From NCBI GenBank assembly GCA_946222885.1, contig CAMIAK010000008.1, forward strand, positions 66,113-130,112: a stretch of DNA of 64,000 nucleotides, in the 5' to 3' direction. The notes below the pieces were generated by a model that saw only the letters and a program-made list of their open reading frames with translations, was not told the origin of the DNA and searched no databases. Shown piece after piece: positions 54,625 to 63,839 of this stretch. The position numbers and the translations under genes are program-made. Position 1 is the first letter of the stretch; each line of letters begins with the position of its first letter. The stretch is from an uncultured Nesterenkonia sp. (lineage in GTDB: Bacteria; Actinomycetota; Actinomycetes; Actinomycetales; Micrococcaceae).

Positions 54625-55415
54625 GCGCGGAGGAGACCAAGGACGCAGAGGCCCTGGACCCTGAGCTGCGGGCTGCCTTGACACAGCTGGCCTCCCATGA
54701 GGAGCTGCTGGTCGCTCTGGACTTCGACGGCTGCGTGGCCGAGCTGGTGGCAGACGCCGACGCCGCCCGTCCGGTCCCCGCCAACGCGGAGGCGATCGGA
54801 CGGCTGGCCGGCCTGGAGGGCGTGCATCTGGCCTATGTCTCCGGCCGCCCCCTGGAGACCCTGCGCCGGCTGGCCTCCCCGCCGGAAGGGACCCTGCTGA
54901 TCGGCTCCCACGGTGCCGAACGGTATCTGGGCCCCGACTCCCCCGGGCTGGAGCTCAGCGGGCAGGAACAGATGGCGCGCAATGCGATCATCGAGGCGCT
55001 GAGCACCGTGGCCGCCGGGACCGAGGGCGCCTGGGTGGAGGAGAAGCCCGCAGGAGCAGCCATCCATGTGCGCAGCGTGGAGGACTCCGCCGCCGGGGAG
55101 AAGCTGCTGGAGGAGGCCCGCGCGGCGCTCTCCGTGGTGGACGGCGCCCACGTCAAGGAGGGCAAACAGATCGTGGAGGCCGTCGTCGTGCTCTCCACCA
55201 AGGGGGAGGCACTGACCGACCTGCGGACGCATGTGCGTCCCGGAGCGGTCCTCTTCGCCGGGGACGACGTCACCGATGAGCATGGGTTCGCCGTGCTGGA
55301 GGGCGACGACGTCGGCGTGAAGGTCGGCGAAGGTGAGACCGCCGCCGGCCACCGCATCCCCGCCCCCGCGGACCTGGCCGGAGTGCTCGAGGTGCTGGCT
55401 CAGCTGCGCGGCTGA
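54621..55415 (+). CDS. otsB: trehalose-6-phosphate phosphatase
   Basis: The 264-residue HAD-family phosphatase removes the phosphate from trehalose-6-phosphate. It has nucleophile D34 and D36 in LDFDGC, VSGRPLETL, GSHGAERY and the motif IV GDDVTDEHGF. Start GTG lies in a GTGA overlap with otsA. The sequence after motif IV is typical and intact. Confidence 0.93.
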
Positions 55416-55426
55416 GCTGACCGGAT

Positions 55427-55909
55427 CTAAGCCGGCAGCCCGCGCCCCGGGTGATGTTCGAAGACGATGTTCGTCTCGGTCAGCGCCACTGAGGGGTTGC
55501 CGGAGAGGTTGTCCAGCACGAACTGCCGCACGTGGTCGGCGTCGCGCACCTGCACATGGATGAGGAAGTCCTCGGTGCCGCCCAGGACGAAGAGCTGGGA
55601 GACCTCCGGCAGGGCGCGCAGCTCCTCGGTGATCTGCCCCATCATGTGCCGGGCCCCGGGGCGGATCCGCACATTCACCAGCGCCTGGAAGGTGTAGCCC
55701 AGCGCCCGCGGGCTGATCGTGGTGGTGAAGCCGGTGATCACCCCGCTCTGCCGGAGCCTCCGGATCCGCGCCAGGCAGGCGCTGGGAGAGAGTCCGACGG
55801 CGCGGGCGAGATCCGAGTTCGCCGTCCGCGCGTTCTCACTGAGCCGGCGCAGCAGCTCGGCGTCGGTCTCATCCAGAGCCACAGCAGAATCGTTGGTGTG
55901 ATGCGGCAT
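55427..55909 (-). CDS. Lrp/AsnC-family regulator
   Basis: The 160-residue protein has an N-terminal helix-turn-helix (ELLRRLSENARTANSDLARAVGLSPSACLARIRRL) and a C-terminal RAM amino-acid-binding domain (VRIRPGARHMMGQI...FLIHVQVRDADHVRQFV). ATG 55909 has GGAAAGG 7-8 nt upstream. It is divergent from ald with a 129-bp gap, and alanine is the likely effector; it probably activates ald (as AldR/BkdR-like proteins do). Confidence 0.9.
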   Translation of the reverse strand: MPHHTNDSAVALDETDAELLRRLSENARTANSDLARAVGLSPSACLARIRRLRQSGVITGFTTTISPRALGYTFQALVNVRIRPGARHMMGQITEELRALPEVSQLFVLGGTEDFLIHVQVRDADHVRQFVLDNLSGNPSVALTETNIVFEHHPGRGLPA

Positions 55910-56038
55910 ACACCGAACCTTTCCGAAGTCTTCCCCTTCCTGAGGCGGCCTCAACAGAATTCTATGCGGCACTCATCGACCTGGACGAAAGATCGGGAGA
56001 TATTGGAGGTGTCCTGCTGCTGATCGTTCGGAGATGTC

Positions 56039-57133
56039 ATGAGAATCGGGATCCCCACTGAGGTGAAGAACCACGAATACCGGGTCGCCCTGACCCCGGC
56101 CGGGGCGGAGGCGCTGGCTTCGCGCGGCCACACTGTGCTGGTGCAGTCGGGCGCGGGAGCGGCGTCGGGATTCCGGGATGAGGACTATGCCGCCGTCGGC
56201 GCGGAGGTCGTGCCCGGCGCGGCGGAGGCCTGGGCCGCGGAGATGGTCCTGAAGGTCAAGGAGCCGGTGGCCTCCGAGTACGGGTTCCTGCGCGAGGACC
56301 TGGTGCTGTTCACCTATCTCCACCTGGCCGCCGACCGTGCCCTGACCGAGGCGCTCATCTCCGCAGGGACGACCTCCATCGCCTATGAGACCGTCCAGCT
56401 GGCCGACGGCTCGCTGCCGCTGCTGACCCCGATGAGCGAGGTGGCCGGGCGCCTCTCCGTCCTGGAGGGTGCCAACCATCTCCGGGCCAGCGCAGGCGGC
56501 GCCGGGGTGCTGCTGCCCGGCGTGCCGGGCACCCGCAGCGGCCGGGTCCTGGTGATCGGCGGCGGGGTGGCCGGCGTGAACGCCGCCCGGGTGGCGCAGG
56601 GACTGGGCGCAGATGTGACCATCGTGGACATCTCCCTGCCGCGGCTGCGCCAGCTGGACGAGGCCTTCCGCGGCAGCGTCCGCACCCTGGCCTCCACTCC
56701 GTACGAGATCGGCCAGCAGGTCGCCCAGGCGGATCTGGTCATCGGCGCAGTGCTGGTCCCGGGGGCCGCGGCCCCCAAGGTGGTCACCGATGAGATGATC
56801 AGCACAGCGCGCCCCGGAACGGTCTTCGTGGACATCGCAGTGGACCAGGGCGGGTGCTTCGAGGGCTCCCGCCCGACCACCCACCATGAGCCGACTTTCC
56901 GGGTCCATGACGCGGTGTTCTACTGCGTGGCGAATATGCCCGGCGCGGTGCCGGCCACCTCCACCCCGGCGCTCACCAATGCCACGCTCCCCTATGTGCT
57001 CAAGCTCGCCGACGCCGGCTGGCAGGAGGCCCTGAACGCTGACTCCGCACTGGCCAAGGGGCTGAGCACCTCCGGCGGCACGCTGCACCACGCCTCAGTG
57101 GCCCAGGCCCACGGCCTGCCCGCAGCGGGCTGA
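56039..57133 (+). CDS. ald: alanine dehydrogenase
   Basis: The 364-residue enzyme interconverts L-alanine and pyruvate plus ammonia with NAD. It has MRIGIPTEVKNHEYRVALTP at the start, the NAD site VIGGGVAGVNAARVAQGLGA, and FVDIAVDQGGCFE with the C-terminal THHEPTFRVHDAVFYCVANMPGAVP. It is divergent from the Lrp-type gene, which likely controls it, and convergent with the IclR gene (1-nt gap). Confidence 0.96.
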   Translation: MRIGIPTEVKNHEYRVALTPAGAEALASRGHTVLVQSGAGAASGFRDEDYAAVGAEVVPGAAEAWAAEMVLKVKEPVASEYGFLREDLVLFTYLHLAADRALTEALISAGTTSIAYETVQLADGSLPLLTPMSEVAGRLSVLEGANHLRASAGGAGVLLPGVPGTRSGRVLVIGGGVAGVNAARVAQGLGADVTIVDISLPRLRQLDEAFRGSVRTLASTPYEIGQQVAQADLVIGAVLVPGAAAPKVVTDEMISTARPGTVFVDIAVDQGGCFEGSRPTTHHEPTFRVHDAVFYCVANMPGAVPATSTPALTNATLPYVLKLADAGWQEALNADSALAKGLSTSGGTLHHASVAQAHGLPAAG

Positions 57134-57134
57134 C

Positions 57135-57959
57135 TCAGCTCCTGCCGTAGCGCCGCCCGATCTCTGCGGCGGCCCGGCGCATCAGCGGCACCGCATGCCG
57201 GACGAAGGAGTCGTCCACCCGCGCAGTGGGCCCGGAGACCGAGAGCGCCATCCGGGTGGGCCCCTGCGGCACGGGAACCGCCAGGCAGCGCACGCCGAGC
57301 TCCTGCTCCTCGTCGTCGAGGGCGTAGCCCTGCTGGGCGATCACCGGCAGCTGCTCCAGCAACGGCTCCGGGCGGGTCAGCGTCTTCACCGTCATCGAAG
57401 GCATCCCGGTGGAGGCCAGCACCTCCCGCACACGGCCGGGATCCATCGTGGAGAGCATCGCCTTGCCCACCCCGGTGGAGTGCATATAGGCCCGCCGCCC
57501 GACCTCGGTGAACATACGCATGGACTGCGGGGAGGGCGCCTGGGCGATATAGACGACCATCTCGGACTCCATGGCCGCCATGTTCACGCTCTCCCCGAGC
57601 TCCGCGACCAGGGACTGCATCTGCGGCACGGCCCGCCCGCCGAGCTGGCGCGTGGCGGCCTCCCCCAGCGGCACCAGGTTGGCCCCGAGGGCATAGCGGC
57701 GGTCGGGCAGCTGGTGGATCAGGCCGCGCCCGATCAGCGTGTGCAGCAGCCGGTGCACCGTGGGGCCGGCGAGCCCGGTCTCCGCCTTGAGCTGCCCCGC
57801 CGTCGCGCTGCCACCCACGGCCACCAGGGCATTGAGCAGGTCGAAGGCACGCTCGACCACCTGCACCCGCTGCGAGTCGGGCCTCCGGGTCTCCGGCAGG
57901 CTCTCCACTGGACTCTCCGCCACAGGCCGGGAGTCCGCAATACGGACTTTATCTTCCAT
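57135..57959 (-). CDS. IclR-family transcriptional regulator
   Basis: The 274-residue protein has an N-terminal winged helix (VERAFDLLNALVAVGGSATAGQLKAETGLAGPTVHRLLHTL) and a C-terminal IclR effector domain (SVNMAAMESEMVVYIAQAPSP, STGVGKAML, GVRCLAVPVPQGP). It is divergent from aceB with a 68-bp gap, so it probably represses malate synthase and may respond to glyoxylate or a related acid. An operator-like dyad overlaps its start codon. Confidence 0.9.
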   Translation of the reverse strand: MEDKVRIADSRPVAESPVESLPETRRPDSQRVQVVERAFDLLNALVAVGGSATAGQLKAETGLAGPTVHRLLHTLIGRGLIHQLPDRRYALGANLVPLGEAATRQLGGRAVPQMQSLVAELGESVNMAAMESEMVVYIAQAPSPQSMRMFTEVGRRAYMHSTGVGKAMLSTMDPGRVREVLASTGMPSMTVKTLTRPEPLLEQLPVIAQQGYALDDEEQELGVRCLAVPVPQGPTRMALSVSGPTARVDDSFVRHAVPLMRRAAAEIGRRYGRS

Positions 57960-57967
57960 AATCCGAA
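57954..57967. promoter_or_regulatory. IclR-type operator in the iclR-aceB gap
   Basis: TTCCATAATCCGAA is an imperfect dyad of the kind bound by IclR-family proteins (TTCC..GGAA type arms). It covers the IclR start codon and lies 61 bp before aceB. Confidence 0.4.
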
Positions 57968-58027
57968 TTCTAGGCCAAGGATGGGAACCGTCACCAGAGA
58001 CGACTGACCTGCGAAGGAGCAGCCAGC

Positions 58028-59629
58028 ATGACCATCACTGTGAAGGAACCCTACGAGGTTCCCGGCTCCGAGACCATCCTCACCGATGAGGCCCTGGCCT
58101 TCGTGGAGGAGCTCCACGCCCAGTTCACCGGCACCCGGGACCAGCTGCTGGAGAACCGGAGGACCCTGCAGGCCGAGGCCGCCAAGACCGGGAAGCTGGA
58201 CTTCCCCGCCGAGACCCAGGAGGTCCGCGACGGCGACTGGACCGTGGCCGAGCAGCCCGCGTCCCTGCAGGACCGGCGCGTGGAGATCACCGGCCCGCCG
58301 GCCCCCGCCAAGATGGCCATCAACGCGCTGAACTCCGGGGCCAAGGTGTGGCTGGCCTGCCTGGAGGATGCCCTCTCCCCCAGCTGGTTCAACCTGGTCG
58401 ACGCCCAGAAGAACCTCTATGAGGCAGCCCGGCGCACCCTGAAGTTCACCTCCCCGGAGGGCAAGGAGTACACCCTCCGGGAGGACGTGGACCTGCCGAC
58501 CGTCGTCGTGCGGCCGCGCGGCTGGCACCTGCCGGAGAAGCATGTGGAGATCGACGGCGCACCCGCCGTGGGCGCGCTGGTGGACTTCGGCCTTCACTTC
58601 TTCCACAACGCGAAGCTGCTGCATGAGAAGGGCCAGGGGCCGTTCTACTACCTGCCGAAGATCGAGCACTACCTCGAAGCACGGCTGTGGAACGACGTCT
58701 TCACCTTCGCGGAGGAGAGGCTCGGCCTTCCGCACGGCATCGTCCGGGCCACTGTGCTCATCGAGACCATCCCTGCGGCCTTCCAGATGGATGAGATCCT
58801 CTATGAGCTCCGTGACCATGCCTCGGGGCTGAACGCCGGACGCTGGGACTACCTGTTCTCCATCATCAAGTACTTCCGCGACTCCGGGGACCGCTTCGTC
58901 CTGCCGGATCGCTCTCAGGTGGGGATGACCCAGCCGTTCATGCGCGCCTATACCGAGCTGCTGGTCAAGACCTGCCACCGGCGCAACGCCTTCGCCATGG
59001 GCGGCATGGCCGCGTTCATCCCCAATCGCCGCGAGCCGGAGGTCACCGCCAAGGCCGTGGAGAAGGTCCGCGACGACAAATCCCGCGAGGCCTCCGACGG
59101 CTTCGACGGCTCCTGGGTGGCCCACCCGGACCTGGTGGAGCTCTGCGCCGAGGAGTTCACCAAGGTCTTGGGCGAACGCCCGAACCAGGTCAGCCGCCAG
59201 CGCGAGGACGTCTCCGTGACCCCGGAGGATCTCCTGAACACCGGCGATGCCGAAGGAGACGTCACCGAGGAAGGCGTGCGCGCCAACCTCTACGTGGCGG
59301 TCTACTACACGGCGGTCTGGCTCTCCGGCAACGGCGCGGTGGCCATCCACAACCTCATGGAGGACGCCGCCACCGCGGAGATCTCCCGCTCCCAGGTCTG
59401 GCAGCAGATCTACAACGGCACCGTGACCGCAGACACCGGCAAGACCGTCACCCGCGAGCTGGTGCAGACCCTGCTGAATGAGGAGGTCGAACGCCTCCGC
59501 TCAGAGATCGACGACGCCGAGACCTTCGGCAAGTACTTCGAGCCTGCGGCCAAGGTGGTCCGCCAGCTGGTGCTGGACGAGGACTACCTGGACTTCCTCA
59601 CCCTGCCGGCCTACGAATACCTCGACTGA
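58028..59629 (+). CDS. aceB: malate synthase A
   Basis: The 533-residue enzyme condenses glyoxylate with acetyl-CoA to malate in the glyoxylate bypass or glyoxylate assimilation. Landmarks are NALNSGAKVWLACLEDALSP, VVRPRGWHLPEKH, and the signature KTCHRRNAFAMGGMAAFIPN. ATG 58028 has GAAGGAG about 9 nt upstream. Isocitrate lyase is not in this window. Confidence 0.96.
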   Translation: MTITVKEPYEVPGSETILTDEALAFVEELHAQFTGTRDQLLENRRTLQAEAAKTGKLDFPAETQEVRDGDWTVAEQPASLQDRRVEITGPPAPAKMAINALNSGAKVWLACLEDALSPSWFNLVDAQKNLYEAARRTLKFTSPEGKEYTLREDVDLPTVVVRPRGWHLPEKHVEIDGAPAVGALVDFGLHFFHNAKLLHEKGQGPFYYLPKIEHYLEARLWNDVFTFAEERLGLPHGIVRATVLIETIPAAFQMDEILYELRDHASGLNAGRWDYLFSIIKYFRDSGDRFVLPDRSQVGMTQPFMRAYTELLVKTCHRRNAFAMGGMAAFIPNRREPEVTAKAVEKVRDDKSREASDGFDGSWVAHPDLVELCAEEFTKVLGERPNQVSRQREDVSVTPEDLLNTGDAEGDVTEEGVRANLYVAVYYTAVWLSGNGAVAIHNLMEDAATAEISRSQVWQQIYNGTVTADTGKTVTRELVQTLLNEEVERLRSEIDDAETFGKYFEPAAKVVRQLVLDEDYLDFLTLPAYEYLD

Positions 59630-59651
59630 CGCCAGCCAGCCGCTGAGGCGC

Positions 59652-60194
59652 TCAGCGGCCCCGGAGCAGAGAGCGCAGACCTTTCTCGTAGAGGTCTGCG
59701 CTCTCTGCTGTTCCGGCCTCGCCCGTTTCGGCCTCTGCCCCCGGCTGGTCTGAGGGGGAGCCCATGACGGCGATGTTCTGTTCGACGGCGATCGCACCGA
59801 GGGCAAAGCGCATGAGGATCGCGCCGAGCTGCTCCGCCTCCGCAGAGCTGCGGCCTTCCACCTCCAGTCCCCGGCGCAGGGCAGGCACCGGCGGGATCTC
59901 CTGGTCCAGGCCGTAGGCGATCAGCAGCAGGTCGCCGCCGTCCCGGAGGGGGAGAACCGCGCGGCGGAGGCGCAGCAGGAGCTCATACGGACCGGAGTCG
60001 TCCTCCTCCAGGGGTGCGAGCAGCCGGTGGGCCACGCGTCTGAGCAGCTCCTGCTTACTGGGCACGTGGTAGTAGATCGCCCCGGGGCGCACACCGAGCT
60101 CAGCGGCCAGACGGCGCATGGTGACGTCCTGCAGGCCGTAGTCGGTCAGGAGCCCGCAGGCGGTTCTGACGATGCTCTCGGAGCTCAGACTCAT
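59652..60194 (-). CDS. TetR-family transcriptional regulator
   Basis: The 180-residue protein has an N-terminal TetR helix-turn-helix (VRTACGLLTDYGLQDVTMRRLAAELGVRPGAIYYHVPSKQELL) and a TetR_C ligand domain. It follows a membrane protein on the same strand by 21 nt. Its last codons contain a 17-bp inverted repeat that probably also acts as the aceB terminator. The target genes are not evident. Confidence 0.87.
   Translation of the reverse strand: MSLSSESIVRTACGLLTDYGLQDVTMRRLAAELGVRPGAIYYHVPSKQELLRRVAHRLLAPLEEDDSGPYELLLRLRRAVLPLRDGGDLLLIAYGLDQEIPPVPALRRGLEVEGRSSAEAEQLGAILMRFALGAIAVEQNIAVMGSPSDQPGAEAETGEAGTAESADLYEKGLRSLLRGR
59666..59708. terminator. 17-bp inverted repeat, convergent terminator inside the tetR 3' end
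   Basis: gcagagagcgcagacct (59666-59682) pairs perfectly with aggtctgcgctctctgc (59692-59708), 9-nt loop. It lies 37 nt after the aceB stop and within the last codons of the TetR gene. Confidence 0.7.
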
Positions 60195-60215
60195 GCCGCG
60201 TCCCCGTGGAACGGC

Positions 60216-60845
60216 TCAGAGACCATGCTCACGGAACAGCTTCTCATCCGGGTCCGTCAGCGACTCCTCGAGCAGCCAGCGGTTCGCCCGGAGGGCCTGG
60301 AGATCCTGTCGGACGACACGGTCCCGGGTCTTCGCCACGGCTTCCGCGAGCAGGCTGATCTGATTCTTGAACTCTTCCGCATACTGGGGCTTCGCACTGT
60401 CCGGCAGCTGGAGGAAGAGGACCACCGTCTGCGGGAGATGATGCTCCACCGTCCGGCGGACCGCCTCCTGCTGCTCGGGCACACGGTCCAGCGCCTGCCA
60501 GCGTCCGACGATCTCCTCAAGGCCGACCACCATCATCCGCAGCTGGCCCTGGGTCGACGGGGGAAGTTCACGAGACTTCTGCCGGACCGTGCGGTCGATC
60601 TCCTGCAGCTGCTGACGGAGATTCTTCTGCTCCTCCCCCACTTCTGCGGTGCGGCGCTGCAGGGACAGCTCCCGGCCCTGGAGGAGGCCGTAGGTGCCCG
60701 CAGCACCTGCTCCACCCAGGACCAGCCCTGCCAGGAATGCCCACGGTGTGGGGAGCAGCACGACGACGACCACGGAGAAGAGGATGGCGAACGCCGCCGC
60801 GGGAACGCTGATCTTGAGATACTGCTGCTTGCGGCGGTCATCCAT
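60216..60845 (-). CDS. membrane-anchored coiled-coil protein, function unknown
   Basis: The 209-residue protein has two hydrophobic segments (about 12-32 and 35-53) and then a long charged helical domain (LSLQRRTAEVGEEQKNLRQQLQEIDRTVRQKSREL...) likely to be a cytoplasmic coiled coil. It precedes the TetR gene in one operon. No family is recognised with confidence; the layout is like small XpaC/toxic-anion-type membrane proteins, but no diagnostic motif was seen. Confidence 0.7.
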   Translation of the reverse strand: MDDRRKQQYLKISVPAAAFAILFSVVVVVLLPTPWAFLAGLVLGGAGAAGTYGLLQGRELSLQRRTAEVGEEQKNLRQQLQEIDRTVRQKSRELPPSTQGQLRMMVVGLEEIVGRWQALDRVPEQQEAVRRTVEHHLPQTVVLFLQLPDSAKPQYAEEFKNQISLLAEAVAKTRDRVVRQDLQALRANRWLLEESLTDPDEKLFREHGL

Positions 60846-60974
60846 GGACCCAAGACTATCCTTGGAACCTCATAGGGAGCATGATGGATACCTCTGCCCC
60901 GTTTTGGTCAGCGGGCGGGGGACTCGCTAGTATAGAGCTCTGCGATTCTTAGCCGATGGCCAGATCGCAGCCCA

Positions 60975-61052
<78 letters not shown>

Positions 61053-61077
61053 TGGAACCCTGAAATTGCAGGGATCT

Positions 61078-61108
61078 AGCCCGGTACCAGTTTCTCTGGT
61101 GCCGGGCT
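61078..61108 (+). terminator. terminator after tRNA-Pro
   Basis: agcccggtacca (61078-61089) pairs with tggtgccgggct (61097-61108), one G-U, followed by tttt. It ends the tRNA transcript before the integrase. Confidence 0.85.
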
Positions 61109-61240
61109 TTTCTGCGTTGTGTACGAAAAGTGTACGGTTCTCCGCAGTCGTCCTCTGCCGCTTCACCAGTCCATCCGGACACTCCCTCTCTGACGTTGAT
61201 TCAGAGCGGCTCTACAGGAGCCGAGGAGGAACAGTTCGAG

Positions 61241-62521
61241 ATGCATATCCTGCGTGGCGATCACGGAAAGATTTACACCTACCACGAAGAGAGCCGAGGC
61301 CACTGGCGTGCGAGGTTCCAGTACAAGCCGCTGCTCAGTGACGAGGTGAAGACCCTCACTGCCACGGGCAGCACCAAGGGCAAGGCTGAGTCGAACCTGA
61401 AGCGAAAGTGGGGTGAGCTCCGTGCTTCGTGGAACCGAGGTCCCGCAGAGGCGGAGCGGCTGACCGTTGAGACACTCATCGACCGCTGGTACCCGACAGT
61501 GAAGCATCCTCAGCGTCACGGTAAGAAGCCTCTTAGCGAGAACACGCTTGAAGAGTACGCCGAGGTCATTGATCGAGCCTTGGTTCCTCGTCTGGGGGAA
61601 CGAACGCTGGCGGAACTCACTCCATACATGCTGGAAGAGGCTCTCTGGTCGATGGTGGATCCAGACACAGGTAAGGGCAAGGCCAATGCTCAGCGTTCGA
61701 TCACCATCCTGAAGAAAGCACTGGCCTTTGCCCGTAAGAACTCGTGGATGGAGAAGAACCCACTGGCCGATGTCGACACTGAAGGGCTGTACTCCAAGGG
61801 CAAGGAGCCTGATGCCCTTGAGGTGGGTGAAGTCGATCGAGTGCGCCAGGCTTTGCACAACTGGGCAGTCCCTAGCGCTGACCGTACTGGTCCGACCTCG
61901 GAGTACGTACGCGACATTTTCGAGTTCCTTGCAGGCACAGGATGCCGCATCTCAGAGGCGCTGGGGCTCCATTGGGAAGACGTTCATCTTGAAGACGAAG
62001 TGCCGTGGGTCTTGATTCATAAGGCGGCGAAGGAGCCCCGGACTAAGGGCAAGCTGTGGATCGGTCCGACCAAGACCGAGGACATCCGCGAGTTGGATAT
62101 TCCGCAGTTCCTGGTCGAGGTGCTTCGGGAGCGCCAGAAGAACCACATGGATGAGGTGCTGGTCTTCGCGACGCGCACTGGGAACATCATTCGCCGGCAA
62201 TCGGTCGGACGTGCACTGAATCGCGCGATGGAACGTGAGGGATTGGAAGAGTCCCTTCGTGCCCGGGTGACGCATCATGCGATGCGCAGAACCGTCGCCA
62301 CGCACCTCAAGGGCGAACGGGCTCAGCGGCAGCTTGGCCACAAGTCCCTGGCGATCACCGAGAAACATTACATCGCGAAGGACAAGTCCCGGATCAGTCA
62401 CGCAGATCTCTTGGAGGCCCTGGGCAAGCCGGCCTCACACAGCGATACCGAAGCTATCGCTGAACAGGTGCAGCCAGACGACGCCGCAGAAAGGACAGAT
62501 CATGATGCGGCAGACAAATAG
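61241..62521 (+). CDS. int: tyrosine recombinase, integrase of the tRNA-Pro element
   Basis: The 426-residue site-specific recombinase has an N-terminal arm-type region, core-binding domain (about 73-180) and catalytic domain with R236 (GCRISEA), K278 (PTKTEDIRE), H346/R349 (HAMRR), H367 (LGHKSL) and nucleophile Y377 (KHYIAK). ATG 61241 is preceded by GAGGAGG at 11 nt; GTG 61130 would add 37 residues of unlikely sequence. It is not close in sequence to the integrase of the tRNA-Arg element. Its end overlaps the next gene by 20 nt. Confidence 0.93.
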   Translation: MHILRGDHGKIYTYHEESRGHWRARFQYKPLLSDEVKTLTATGSTKGKAESNLKRKWGELRASWNRGPAEAERLTVETLIDRWYPTVKHPQRHGKKPLSENTLEEYAEVIDRALVPRLGERTLAELTPYMLEEALWSMVDPDTGKGKANAQRSITILKKALAFARKNSWMEKNPLADVDTEGLYSKGKEPDALEVGEVDRVRQALHNWAVPSADRTGPTSEYVRDIFEFLAGTGCRISEALGLHWEDVHLEDEVPWVLIHKAAKEPRTKGKLWIGPTKTEDIRELDIPQFLVEVLRERQKNHMDEVLVFATRTGNIIRRQSVGRALNRAMEREGLEESLRARVTHHAMRRTVATHLKGERAQRQLGHKSLAITEKHYIAKDKSRISHADLLEALGKPASHSDTEAIAEQVQPDDAAERTDHDAADK

Positions 62522-62906
62522 GATCACTCCGCAGAATCCCAGCGAAAAGGTGCGCACGATCCATGAAGCCCACTACCAAAAGTGGGCTGCCAATGATCCT
62601 GCTGGTTACGCAGACGCACTCGTTCACCAGCAGGCTTTGGACGCAGTGCCCATCCCTCAGAGTCTCGCTACCCCGGCAGGGACTCGACCCGGGGAGAGGC
62701 AGGCATACCTGGGGGCGAGGGGTCTTTACCGTGAGATCTTCGTATCCGGTGCTGAGGGGGTGGAACTTCGGCACCTCGGTGTCCGGATGGGCAAGGAACG
62801 GCGTCAGGCAGGGCTGAAGCTCCTGCGCGCCACGGACGCTGTCGTGGAAACAAAGGAGTCCCGGGAAGGTGCACAGGTTCCTGTGATCGTCTTGCGAACT
62901 GTGTAA
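62502..62906 (+). CDS. element protein with winged-helix-like C-terminus
   Basis: The 134-residue product starts at ATG 62502 (or 62505) with AAGGA upstream, overlapping the integrase end. The C-terminal half (ARGLYREIFVSGAEGVELRHLGVRMGKERRQAGLKLLRATDAVVETKES) reads like a winged helix, with a possible recognition helix MGKERRQAGLKLL. The N-terminal half is helical and undistinguished. It may be a small regulator or directionality factor. No family is recognised. Confidence 0.6.
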   Translation: MMRQTNRITPQNPSEKVRTIHEAHYQKWAANDPAGYADALVHQQALDAVPIPQSLATPAGTRPGERQAYLGARGLYREIFVSGAEGVELRHLGVRMGKERRQAGLKLLRATDAVVETKESREGAQVPVIVLRTV

Positions 62907-62919
62907 GAGGCGGATTGCG

Positions 62920-63480
62920 ATGGCCCAGTTGTCTCTGCCCGCGCATCTGCTGGTCAAGGGCAGCGAGGTGCCCCGTCAGTGTCATTCCTCCACCGGTGCC
63001 CTGGACCTTGAACAGGGCAGGCCTCCAAGATTTTTCGGCGGCTTCAAGCCGCACAGAGGTGGGCTCTACAGTGCCCCGTTGCTGCCTTGCGGGCTCTCGG
63101 CCTGGGAGAGGTTCTGCTTTGAAGAGGACTTCCACTCGGACCGGCTCACCACCAGGACGCTGTTCTTCGTCCGAGAGGAGGCGATGCTGGTCAAAATCGA
63201 CGGGCTCGGTGACGTCCGTGCCTTCGAGGAGGACTGGTGGGGCCGGCCGTTTCTCAATACGGGAATCAACGATCGGCACCTGTGCTGGCAGAGGATCCTG
63301 AACTATGTCGATGGCGTATGGATCACCCAGGCCGGCGCGGACGCCGCCGCTGAGCTGCTGATGTCGCGGCAATACGTCGGCGTATGGGATGTCGAGACCG
63401 TCTTCCTGAAGAGCCCAGCACACGATGTCACCGGCCCAGTCATCTCCGCTGGACCGGCGGCGCCATCAGCTGCATTCTGA
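62920..63480 (+). CDS. element protein of unknown function
   Basis: The 186-residue product starts 13 nt after the previous gene and shows no family that I recognise. It looks globular with many aromatic residues (RPPRFFGGFKPHRGGLY, WERFCFEEDFHSDRL, EEDWWGRPFLNTG) and ends in an Ala/Pro-rich tail. There is no signal peptide or membrane segment. It is convergent with the next gene, 14 nt apart. Confidence 0.6.
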   Translation: MAQLSLPAHLLVKGSEVPRQCHSSTGALDLEQGRPPRFFGGFKPHRGGLYSAPLLPCGLSAWERFCFEEDFHSDRLTTRTLFFVREEAMLVKIDGLGDVRAFEEDWWGRPFLNTGINDRHLCWQRILNYVDGVWITQAGADAAAELLMSRQYVGVWDVETVFLKSPAHDVTGPVISAGPAAPSAAF

Positions 63481-63494
63481 GCGTGCTGGCATGG

Positions 63495-63839
63495 CTACAG
63501 CGGCGCGTAGTGGAAAAAGTCCTCCAGCGCACGACTGTTGTAGAGACAGAGGAGGCACTGAATACCATCGGCTCCAGCCTCGGCAACTCGGCGGTATTCG
63601 TCGATCCACCAGTCTGAGACGATCTTGGTGTGCTCAGCGCAGAACACCAGCCTCGCCACGGAGTCTGAGACTATCTCCCCTTCGAGGCAGTGGTGGTGGT
63701 TCACGATGAACGCGGCCGGTCCGTCACATCGCTCTGCCTTGGGGAATTCGCGGTTGAGAGCTGACCGCCACTTGGGGTACTCGCAACGGAGTGTGAGCTG
63801 GTCGAATATCCCGGCGTCCTTCTGCGTCATCGCGTTCAT
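63495..63839 (-). CDS. element protein with Cys/His pattern, unknown function
   Basis: The 114-residue product starts at ATG 63839 with GGAGGAGG close upstream; ATG 63866 is possible. Several Cys and His residues (LRCEYPKW, ERCDGP, NHHHCLEGEIV, FCAEHTK, QCLLCLYN) suggest metal binding or disulfides. It is transcribed toward the gene at 62920. Family unknown. The 160 bp from its start to the end of the window hold no visible gene. Confidence 0.55.
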   Translation of the reverse strand: MNAMTQKDAGIFDQLTLRCEYPKWRSALNREFPKAERCDGPAAFIVNHHHCLEGEIVSDSVARLVFCAEHTKIVSDWWIDEYRRVAEAGADGIQCLLCLYNSRALEDFFHYAPL

